From contig NW_017265148.1 in NCBI RefSeq assembly GCF_001638985.1, positions 1,175,511-1,239,510 on the forward strand: a stretch of 64,000 bases of DNA, given 5' to 3'. This document shows positions 32,255 through 41,819 of this stretch, in pieces. Below the pieces are notes generated by a model that was not told where the DNA came from, made no database searches, and saw only the letters and a list, made by a program, of their open reading frames with translations. The stretch's first letter is position 1; the number at the start of each line of letters is the position of its first letter. The position numbers and the translations under genes were made by a program. Source of the stretch: Phycomyces blakesleeanus NRRL 1555(-). Its lineage: Eukaryota > Mucoromycota > Mucoromycetes > Mucorales > Phycomycetaceae.

Positions 32255-35200
32255 GTATTTCCTGTCTAATTTCCTCTCCTGTTTCATTCCGTTTTTTTCT
32301 TATATTTTCGTATTTCCTCCCCCTTGTCCCTCTATCTCTTATCTGTTCAATGAAGTCCACTTTGATGGCATTTTAAAAGCTGCACGCAGAGCATGACAGC
32401 AGATCAATAAAATACTAAAAAAAAATTTATTGGCTTAGAGAGTGAATCTTTAGTTTAACATGTTTAAATTCAGAAGTAGCTGCACGAAACGACTAGAATT
32501 GTAACAAAAAAGGAATGGCTGTATTTTTTCAGAAAATTATTTTAATTTCAGATAATACAGGATTTTAAAATGGGGGGAGAAATGAAGAGGTCTGAAAAAG
32601 AAAAGATTTTATTGGTCAAAACCCATTGGGAAAAAATTCATTTTTTTTTGTTAAGTCATTTTATTTAGTATGCAATTTTGGCAATGTTCATTAACATCCA
32701 CCAAAACACATCAAACTTCTCAACGTTAAGCAGTTTTTCTCTGCTATTGTTGCCATGCTGCAAGAGAATGTCTATAGCTTGGACAACTTCAACTTCTTCT
32801 TCACAAATCTCCAGGAGATGGCCAAAAGGAACAACAACAATGTTATGCACATTAGCAGTTATTACAGAAGGAGTGTATATGCATTCAATACTATTGCTAG
32901 GTATCATTTGATACTTTTGCATGTAATATTTTTTAACAAAATTATTCATAATGTCTTGTGTGGAAATTGTTTTGACCTGACCAAGAAAGATTTGACCATT
33001 TGCTTGAAAAACACCTGCAAGTGTATCGCACAAAGTGGGAGTCAGCAAACCAGAATTGTCACTATTAGGCCGTGACCCAAAGAAGTGCCTTCTGAATTCA
33101 GGAGATACAGATAGTTCCTGTACATATTTTCCAGCAGTGCATCTCACTTGCTGACTTGTTCCATTCACGTCTCTCATTGCATTGTAATATCCGCCATTAC
33201 ACAAATAATGGCAAATGAATTGCTTTCCAAATCTGAGAGCAACATCTCGAGAAGTTGATTGTCTGTTAGTTTGGAAAAGATGCTCACAGATGAACTTATT
33301 AAATTGTTCACCGTTCTCTGTCTCGTATTGGAGAACTAATCCGAAACAAACGATGTCTTTAGCTATGTGATGGAGGAGGTGAACTTTGGGCTTGAAAGTG
33401 AGACCCTGCTTAGTGTGCTTGCTCTTTTTAATATGTATGTCCAATGCAAGGAGTAGGTTTGTCACTTCATTTATAGCATGTTTTATTAGGACAATGTAAT
33501 AATCAAAGTCTTTGCTTATTCCACGCATGTACAACAAAGATGACAATTTAGCAACTGCATGGAGAGTCTTAGTAAGAAGTTTGAATTTGCTATTTCCAGA
33601 AAAAAGCACTGTCATAACGTTTGGGAGAACTTGCATCAGCTGTTTGTAGTTGCGCCCAGCAAACAAACCATTATGACGAAGCTAGTTTCTGAATCTTCTG
33701 CTATAACTCTTGCAGACTCTGTAAGAACTCAGAGCTGACTCAAGCCTTGCCATTTCTGCTGTTGACATTTTCGAGAACTTAAGGAGGTAAGTGACCAGAT
33801 ACTGTGATAAGCCAAGCAGGATGGTGTGAAGAATTTCAACAGGCATGTCATTTGTTGCATCAAATGCTTCAAGTCTGAGAAATTCTTTGCTGCCATTCTT
33901 ACTATAGTTTAGGTCACACTCATGCTTATACAATTTTGAATCTGTATTGGCAGTGGCAAAAGCATTTAAGAATTCCTTTGTTCTTTTTTCAGCGCCATTA
34001 TGGTCAACTGGAAGATAAGATATCTCTGGCATGTTGTCTTTTTGAGTGCTTCGGGGTGCTTCTAAATGGCCTTTCCTGCAGAAATGCTTTCCTGATGTTC
34101 CACTGTGCATAGCAAGTTGCGATTGCCAAGGATTATCACCCATGAACAATAACAGAGGAGCAACGACCAGAACATCTTCATCATGATCTTTGGAGTACAT
34201 CACAATTCCTTTCTCCAATTCCACAAAATCATCAACAATTGGGGGCAGCATCTCGACAGCATTCAGCACATGATTCGAGGTGGAAATGAACATCACATTC
34301 TCTTGATTATTTCTCACCTCAAGAGGCATCGCGGCAAAATACATGAGATAGCTGTTGTACTTGTTGTATTGCTTTGAAGAGTTTCTGGAAGTGTCGTCAG
34401 AATACAAATTCAGTGGGCAAATAACCACTTTCATTAACCTGCCTCTGGGAAGTTTTATCTTGAATCTTTCAACAAAGGACGTGTTGAGCCACAATTGAGA
34501 CTGAATATCAACAAGAGTGGCATAAACAATCTCAGAAGGGCAGGAAGAAACAGATAAATCACACCCAAGAAAAAGATTGCTGTCTTTCTGAACAATAGAC
34601 AGGATCTTATCGACTTCAATAGTATACTTAAGGAGGGAGACAGCAAAATTTGTGGATCCACCACACGACCAGATGTAAGCATCGTCACAATGACTTAGCA
34701 TAGTACCATGGCCACCATACACTTGGAAGGCATTGGCATATGTAGATCCATTTTTTGTATAAAACTTCTCCAAGAAGAACCAATTTGACCACTCTTGTAC
34801 TTCAACAACACTACCTACCCAATAATCCGAACCTTCGGATGTAGTCATCAGGTTTTGGAACATGTGATTTTCCTTCCACTTGGTGCCTTGGTTGAGGTTC
34901 AACCGTTGATTTTCAGTGAAATCAGAAAGTGATGACACCTGTGCCGTTTTTCCTGGACATGCCAGAGTATGTCTGAGATACTCAGACGGTTTGTTTATCG
35001 AAAATTCATGGCATTGGCCTTTTCGATTTACAGCAGTGCATGTTGTTGTCGGAAATACCGGGATCTCATTCTTCTTTTGCAAGTGATAGTTTATCACTGC
35101 GTCAGGCTTCGGAAAATCCAATTTCTCCCCAACTTCCTCACGAGCCTCTGTTATATTTGTATGTGAAAAGATGGAACGATAAGTACTTTGAGACTCTTTT

Positions 35201-35347
35201 TTATTGTGTTTATTAAAAGTTCAAGTCAAATCCAATTGTCTTAATAAAAGTTATTTTATCTATGATATTTATATTTATTGAGATATATCCAGTCACCCTG
35301 AATATGAGTCATCGTAACGGCTTTGTGATAATAGTTTAAGTACTTCT

Positions 35348-36286
35348 TGTTGTATCCAACATCATTGTAGATTCAAATAGAGTGCACAGACAATAAGACA
35401 AAGACATATTGAATAAGCGACCAGTATCAATTATACATTATTTCTCACACTATCATTAAATAAAGAATATACCAATAACAAGGTCACACACCTTAGTCAA
35501 CATCACTAATCACTCAAACAAGAGCGTGGGTAATAATTTAACAATATATTATCTATGATATAAGAAAACAGACATCACATGATATACTCATATCATTATC
35601 CTAAATACACACGCAATGTCTATATAAACTCACATAGCAAATAGCAATAGAAGATCATCTGTGGTATTTCAGGTACGAAACAATAGAAAAATAAAATATT
35701 TGATAATAGAGACGTATAGAAATACTTTGAGACTGTATCTAAGTTTTTTTTATTCATAAATAAAAAGTGTCCCTTTTTATAAGAAAACACAATCTGCTCT
35801 TGTCATTACGTCTTAGTTTCTTAAGGCTTTCTTCCTTTACTATATTTGGTTATTAGAGTGTATTTACTGCTTAACTAGTGTCGGTGTTACAATTATGACA
35901 TCAAGTCATAAATCGTACTTCTTTAGCTCTTAGCTATTCTTTTCTCTTTTATACTAGAGCTTTAGGACTTCCTACTAAATTAGCTCCATATCGATCTGAC
36001 ACAGTTTACCCGGCAGTATGATATAATTATCTTAACAATCTTTAAGATATTATCTACAGTACTAACTGTAATAATTATTGGGCTGATTACTTAATCGTTT
36101 ATATATATTTTATACTGACAAGATGATAGCCACTACGCTATCCCAATATGAATATGTTCTTATATGTGATAAATCCAACATCCGAGTGTCTGGATCACCA
36201 CATCATCTCTCTTTTCATCAATAAACAAAGTCTCACCGTACTTCTCATCTGTACTTTGTTTTTCTTTCTTTTCTAAAAATATAACA
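35348..36286 (+). repeat. Solo LTR C (391 bp net) inside LTR D
   Basis: Ends TGTTGTATCCAACATC...AAAAATATAACA. Flanked by the duplication CTTCT (35343-35347 and 36287-36291). It contains a TATATAAA box and TCAATAAAC poly-A-type signal and is interrupted by LTR A. Confidence 0.9.
35660..36202 (+). repeat. Solo LTR A, copy 2 (543 bp) inside LTR C
   Basis: Ends TGTGGTATTTC...GGATCACCACA. Flanked by the duplication TCATC (35655-35659 and 36203-36207). It is nearly identical to copy 1 at 19763, with scattered single-base differences. It is the innermost and youngest insertion of the stack. Confidence 0.95.
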
Positions 36287-37768
36287 CTTCTTGAAGATGA
36301 TCTAATGATAGATCTGACACATTGCTCTTATGTTTCAGATAGGACTTCATATTGGATAATTATTTATAACGACCTCTTTGACAGGTACTTCTGTCTGGGT
36401 TCGTATATGATATTGGATATTAAAGTATCCCAAATACAACAGCCTCCAACAACTTCTCCATCACAAACATGATTTTCTTGATAGATCTTTCAGAAGAAAG
36501 ATCTTTATTGTCATGGAACAAGGCATGTAAGATAAATGCTGCCTTGGATTTGAAAGGACTGGTATATCCAGAAAAACCCTCAGAATTGTTTTCTTGATGG
36601 TAGACTGTTTGTGTGTTGCTATCTCCATCCGAATAGGCATTCATGGTCGCTGCTATAGGGTTAGCACCCATAAAAACCGCTCCCATTTCAGTATTAAGGA
36701 CCAGGACATCACTTTCAACATCAAAGTCTGTGCTTTCCCATCGCTTGACATGACTTCTTCATCATCACAAAAGTACTGGTCAAGTAAGTCATCACAAGGT
36801 TGGTCACTATAAACAATTAAATAAGTGGTAAGCATTTGTATTTTACAGTATTAACTAAGAAAGCTCACTTTGGTATATCATCCTCACTATCATCAGAAGT
36901 ACACTCGCTATAGAAATTCTGAGGTGACTCTAAGATGAACTCCATTTGCATAGACATGTTATCAGTTTCTGGGGTGATGGCTGCAGATGAAGACGGTTCT
37001 CCCAAGTTTACACTGCTAACATTAGAGTAAGTTCAAAACTGGCTGCATTTTTTTTAGGATTTCTATAATATGAAAGATTACTAACTTTCTTCTCAAAAGA
37101 ATTCTTTCATATTCCTCGGTTTCCTTTGGATGACATTTATTAAAATGTCTTCTGAGGCCATTCAACGTCTTGTATGTCTTTGGCTTTGGGCAAACGGTGC
37201 ATACAAGTTCTCTGTTTGCAGTAGAATTAATGCTGAGAAATTTATTTCTCTTTGTGGAAAAAGTGTTCTGCATGTTCGAAATATTGAAGTGCAAGAGGTA
37301 GAAAACGCTAATTAATTCCATGCCCACAATATCCTTAATTATGCCAAAAGAAGACTACTAAAAAACAGCCCCACTTGAGAAGATACCAGATAATTTTCTT
37401 TGTTTACTTGTATTCTTTTCTTTTCTTTTATGTTTTCATCACCGTAAAGTAAGTCCAAAGTGTAATCTAACCAAAAGTTATTCTTCACTACATTTAAAAC
37501 ACTCAAGTAAGTGCTCTACATAATGTGTAGCTTTTTAATTAATATTAATTCAAGCTTTTTAATAGATTAATAATTAGATTGCAACATGGGAATGTAATAA
37601 AAAATTACATGAAGATTTTTTAAAATATTTGTTAAGGCTCATAAGGTATGTACTCAAAATATAACTTAGCCAACTATGATCTTCACTCTAATTATCATGC
37701 CAATATTTAGGTAAACTGATCATAATATGTTTCTATCTATCCAATATCAAGGTAATTTCAATAGCTTT

Positions 37769-38300
37769 TGTTGTAAATGAGTATTGACTACTGCTGTAAT
37801 TGAGAATAAGTCTGAAGGAAATAATATAAGGCCTCAGCTATTCTAGTCAAAGGTGTCTACCGATTACTTTATTATTTAACACACAGGTTTAGCATGCATG
37901 ATAGTGATTATATTTCATATGATGATATCACCATAATATGGGATACATCAGTGGATTATTATAAGCATAATTATAACTCATAAACACATTTACTTTCGAT
38001 GTTAATACTTCATTGGGACTACACACATTTATATAATTAATCATACATTAATTATCCCAAGATCACGTTGCTCTGATTAAGGCTCAGATAGGATCGATTA
38101 CCTGACCCCAGTCATATAATTTTCCCAATCCAAAACAATATAAATAGCAGTAGTAGTTCAGTGTAGGAACCTCGTCAAACTTTGATACAAAATCTTTCTC
38201 AATAAACAAAACCTACACAAGTTCTCATGAATCTTCGTTTCTAATTTCAAATCTTGAATTCTTCCTCTTAAAAACTTCTTCAACTTCAACCACCACAACA
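37769..38300 (+). repeat. Solo LTR B, copy 1 (532 bp)
   Basis: Ends TGTTGTAAATGAG...CCACCACAACA. TSD GCTTT (37764-37768 and 38301-38305). It contains AATATAAATAGC (TATA region) and CTCAATAAACAAAAC (poly-A signal region). It lies in the non-coding 5' region of E1. The inverted copy is at 40422-40954. Confidence 0.95.
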
Positions 38301-38884
38301 GCTTTTATTAGCAAATGTCATTTTAATAATTTATTTTTTTTCTTTCACAGTTAGTTTTCCTATATCTGGCTTTTAGAATATTCAAAGCATTGTTTTATTC
38401 TATGTATGCTATTGTTATATAATAGTTGCTATTGCAGAGATTCTATTATTGTAGAATAGCTACTATTATATAGGATGCGTAATTGTAGGATTATTATTTT
38501 TTGAAACTAATAAAATATTTTTTGAAACAATTTTTTTTCTATAATTTCACTCTCATCATCTGACCCCCCATATTTTCTGCTTTTGATAAATCGCTTTTTG
38601 AAAAGGTTCTGTGTTTCCTTGTTCCGTATAAGGAAATTTAGTGCGACCAACTTTATTTCAAAAAACGGCAACTGGTCTTTAAAAAAACCAGTGGGTGTGA
38701 TATCGAGCTCTGAGTTTATTTTTATACTATAAAAAAATAAATGTAGTATATATTTTATTTAACATTTTAAAACAAACCTAATTTCTTAGACAAAATACTA
38801 TGAATCCTATTAGAAAACAGTAGTCACTCACAGCTACATTAGAAATATCACTAAATAATACATAGAGTAAGAAAAAAACACGCT

Positions 38885-38947
38885 CGATATAGTGATAGTG
38901 ATAAAATTTCTGTCCACCATCCATATCACTATATCGAGCTTTGACTG
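38885..38947 (-). repeat. E1 right terminal inverted repeat and subterminal palindrome
   Basis: On -, it starts CAGTCAAAGCTCGATATAGTGATAT. The subterminal segment CGATATAGTGATAGTGATAAAATTT also occurs near the left end (27016-27040), where LINE1 split the left terminal region. Followed by TA at 38948. Confidence 0.85.
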
Positions 38948-38949
38948 TA

Positions 38950-39740
38950 TGGTTTCTTCGGGGCATATAGTGCAGGATCACTAGTAAGGGCAATTGGAGA
39001 ATACTTGTGAGAAATCAAAAGTAATTTGGCAATTGGAATCAATGCTGAGAACATCATGCTTGGCTTGACGCAGATTCGACAGATGAGAATTAAAAATTCA
39101 ACAATGACAACTGCAACAGCAACAGCAACAGCAACAACTCTCCTTCAGTATGATGATTCCTCTGCTGGTAGCCCAATTGACTGAGAGAGTAGTAATGTTG
39201 ATACTGATTCTGACATTGAGTTCTGGGAGTCTTTGAGGAACAGAATAATTGTTGATAGCTTTGAAGGCATTTCTTGTCTTCTAGAACATCTTTAAAAGTT
39301 TTATAAATCAAAGAGAGAAGAATGTAACATGATTGAAACAGCCAGTAAAACAAGCCATAAAGCATTTGTAAATAGTTGTATTATAGACTCTACACTTGAC
39401 TATAATTGTGTAAGAGAGGCAAATAACGTCAGACTCTAGGTTCAGGTTGATGAGAACCGCAACATTGGGAAGAGCTATTTTCTGATCTACAAGGATTTCA
39501 TTGGGAGGGCTGTGATTTTCTTTGAGCACAAGCTCAACAACAAGAGGTGACTGCTTGTCCTTGTCAATGCTTATGTAGTTTGTTTGGTAAATAGTATACC
39601 AGCCATCAACAATGCGCAAATGAAGCTAAAGGTAGTTCACCTGGCAGATGTCAAAGAATTAGTTAGTTTGGTGAAGTCAGACACAACTATAAACACAATA
39701 ACAACAACAGCAACAACATATGTAGTGTGATCAGAGCTTA
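38950..39740 (+). pseudogene. E0 transposase-like pseudogene, 3' part
   Basis: Continuation of the 20580-21442 frame after the E1 insertion: YGFFGAYSAGSLVRAIGEYL, a TGA, then EIKSNLAIGINAENIMLGLTQIR. A (CAA/CAG)n stretch (about 39108-39137) encodes Thr/Ala repeats. Further stops interrupt VDENRNIGKSYFLIYKDFIGRAVIFFEHKLNNKR and KLKVVHLADVKELVSLVK. It ends TYVV-stop near 39730. Inactive. Confidence 0.7.
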
Positions 39741-40117
39741 ACTGCGGCCTAAAACTGTTACTTGATTCTCTTGCAGACCTATAATTTGTTTTTTTTTCTT
39801 GTAATACATTTTTTTTTCAAACTGTCTTAACATATTCTATCCTCCCAGCAAAAAGTTTAAATATTTTTCTCTTTTTTACCTCTGACTTTTAATAGTCATC
39901 AATTGTAATCTACATTTACAAAAAATGTAAGATCTGTAGTTAAAATGTACTTTTGTCTATCAGAAGATTTAATTTTAGGTGGTCAATCTGCTTTTTGTCA
40001 ACCTTTTCAAAAAACAGAGATTTTCCTGTTTCATTTTGAATATTTGGTGATTCTTTTAATTATTATAGACTAAAAACAAAGCCACAAATGCAAAAAACTG
40101 CCCCTATTTGTTGTAGT
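39741..40117. other. AT-rich stretch, probably E0 3' region
   Basis: No gene. T-runs around 39788-39818. No end repeat of E0 could be identified. Confidence 0.4.
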
Positions 40118-41780
40118 GTCAAACCTTTGCTCAGCTGGCTAACTGCCAAGAACTCTCTTTCAGAATTTGATTATTCTATCATTGACTACACTGACTAACC
40201 TCCACCACCACCTATCGAATACTTAGCTTATGCAGATGACATTCTTGTATTTCTTAAGACATCATCTGATCTTGATACTCTACACAGATACCTGGACACA
40301 TATTCCAGAGCCTCAAATGCATAGATTAACATGCATAAGACACAAGTCTTCTCCTTGGCTGGTAACTCACTTCCAGAGTGCCGTACACACCTACAACAAA
40401 AGCTTATTATCTCATGGTATGTGTTGTGGTGGTTGAAGTTGAAGAAGTTTTTAAGAGGAAGAATTGAAGATTTGAGATTAGGAACAAAGATTCGTGAGAA
40501 CTTGTGTAGGTTTTGTTTATTGAGAAAGGATTTTGTATCAAAGTTTGACGAGGTTCCTACACTGAACTACTACTGCTATTTATATTATTTTGGATCGGGA
40601 AAATTATATGACTGGGGTCAGGTAATCGATCCTATCTGAGCCTTAATCAGAGCAACGTGATCTTGGGATAATTAATGTATGATTAATTATATAAATGTGT
40701 GTAGTCCCAATGAAGTATTAACATCGAAAGTAAATGTATTTATGAGTTATAATTATGCTTATAATAATCCACTGATGTATCCCATATTATGGTGATATCA
40801 TCATATGAAATATAATCACTATCATGCATGCTAAACCTGTATGTTGAATAATAAAGTAATTGGTAGACACCTTTGACTGGAATAGCTAAGGCCTTATATT
40901 ATTTCCTTCAGACTTATTCTCAATTACAGCAGTAGTCAATACTCATTTACAACAGTATGATCACACTTAGCCAACTGCTCTTACATACTTGGACTTTCCA
41001 TTAATATTATCTCTTGCACAAATAGATCAATTCTATATCTCACTCTTGAATATAGTTGACTCATCCTGTAGCATATACCTGCAACAATCACTCTTGGTTC
41101 TAGGTCGAGCTACTGTAATAAACACATTGATTCTTTCCCATGTTTGGCATGTTCTTTGAGTAATAATGCTCCTCCAAAAGTTCTTTGACAAACTCCAATC
41201 CATTGTAGACCAGTTCCTCTGGAGGGATGTGTTCCCTATAGCAAGTTTGTTTACTCTATGTTTTTCAAAACTGCAAGGAGACCTAGGTGTGCTGGACCCT
41301 CAGATTCAATAAAAAGCCCTGACTATGTGATAACTACAACCAATTCTTGATAACAAACCCTCAGAATCATTTGTCATCCCTTGGATAAAGCACTTTCTTG
41401 ATCTACACATGTTCTTTGGGGATTTCTGCCTTTCTTTATTGTCTTCTAGACTGTATATTTTCGTTTTACACACAAAGAATGGTGCACTTTCTACTCTCAT
41501 GGGCACAATGAACTCTATCTAATAAGATTTTTCACTTCTCACTTTGAGCTACACCACTTGTTTTTCTCTGAAGATGCTGGATGCTGTAACCTACACAGCT
41601 TCTTCTGCACATGTTAGCTCTGGCTGAAAGCGTTTTAATGCTTCTGATGCTTTCCTTTTTTATCAGGACTTGCAAGTTATTGGCTTCCAAATGCAAACCA
41701 AATGGTCCATCTCACCATATCTGTTTGCTAAGCTGTTTCAGAACCTTGGTACTGTAACTGCTGAGCTCATGCATTTCTTT
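40118..41780 (+). pseudogene. LINE4: reverse transcriptase fragment
   Basis: A 5'-truncated LINE ORF2 remnant starting in the RT domain (PPPPIEYLAYADDILVFLKTS, catalytic box intact in translation). It continues through SRASNA..HKTQVFSLAG, then LTR B copy 2, then YDHT.PTALTYLGLSI and decayed C-terminal sequence with many stops. Reading across the LTR with its TSD counted once restores the alignment with other LINEs. Confidence 0.8.
40422..40954 (-). repeat. Solo LTR B, copy 2 (533 bp), inverted
   Basis: Reverse complement of copy 1 at 37769-38300. TSD GTATG (40417-40421 and 40955-40959). Inserted into LINE4. Together with copy 1 it forms a 530-bp inverted repeat with a 2.1 kb spacer. Confidence 0.95.
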
Positions 41781-41819
41781 TAGTATGTCACTTCACCTCC
41801 TAATAACCACTGAGCTTGA

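Larger units (their letters stand above)
27128..32425 (+). mobile_element. LINE2, full-length L1-type retrotransposon
   Basis: Inserted in E1, 120 bp from LINE1. A perfect 13-bp TSD, TTTATTGGCTTAG, occurs at 27115-27127 and 32426-32438. The 3' end is AATAAAATACT plus a nine-A tail. The 5' UTR is about 66 bp. ORF1 is intact; ORF2 is disabled by point mutations only. A decayed relative, LINE5, lies at 49650-53372. Confidence 0.95.
35149..36440 (+). repeat. Solo LTR D (348 bp net) inside E1 transposase
   Basis: Ends TGTTATATTTG...CCCAAATACAACA. Flanked by the 5-bp duplication GCCTC (35144-35148 and 36441-36445). It is interrupted by LTR C. Confidence 0.9.
32665..37327 (-). pseudogene. E1 transposase gene, split by nested LTRs
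   Basis: The main coding block (35148 to 32665) is one open frame with a single internal TAG (33682-33684), so about 820 codons are otherwise clean. Motifs: QCHEF..YLRHTLACPG, FHCD/HGTMLSHCDDAYIW, MPVEILHTILLGLSQYLVTYL and, after the TAG, KPKVHLLHHIAKDIV, YETENGEQFNKFICEHL and NRQSTSRDVA. Upstream exons lie beyond LTR D. An N-terminal C2H2 finger CTVCPKPKTYKTLNGLRRH..CH (37213-37133) is followed by probable introns (GTTAGTAA near 37081; GTGAGC near 36867), an acidic exon, and the block 36686-36441 with YTSPFKSKAAFILHALF. LTR D split ..MEKLLEA / REEVGEKLDF.., and frames rejoin across its TSD. A frame change near 36700 adds to the damage. The full-length relative at 41820-44429 confirms the order. 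The family is unnamed as far as I can tell. Confidence 0.8.
21443..38947 (-). mobile_element. DNA transposon E1 with nested insertions (about 4.9 kb net)
   Basis: Both ends begin CAGTCAAAGCTC followed by a TATAGTGAT-rich subterminal region (left 21443, right 38947 on -), flanked by TA (21441-21442 and 38948-38949). Removing 21443-38949 rejoins the E0 frame as ..IIEA-YGFFGAYS.., which shows the span is one insertion with a TA duplication. The transposase gene is on - (37327 to 32665). Subtracting LINE1, LINE2, solo LTR B and the LTR D/C/A stack with their TSDs leaves about 4873 bp. The remaining non-coding E1 pieces are 21443-21535, 27008-27127, 32426-32664, 37330-37768 and 38301-38947. TA duplications occur in Tc1/mariner and some CMC (Mirage-type) elements, but the transposase does not look like a typical Tc1/mariner enzyme, so I leave the superfamily open. 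Confidence 0.85.

Noticed and set aside
19763..36202. LTR A copies 1 and 2 as the two ends of one 16-kb retrotransposon
   Set aside because: Copy 2 has its own perfect 5-bp TSD (TCATC) and sits inside LTR C, so it is an independent solo LTR. The DNA between the copies belongs to other elements.
38885..38947. A stand-alone hairpin MITE with TATAGTGAT ends
   Set aside because: The E0 reading frame joins exactly between 21442 and 38950, so this is the right end of the long E1 insertion.
37769..40954. LTR B copies as terminal inverted repeats of one DNA transposon
   Set aside because: Each copy is flanked by a different 5-bp TSD (GCTTT, GTATG), and they lie in different host elements.
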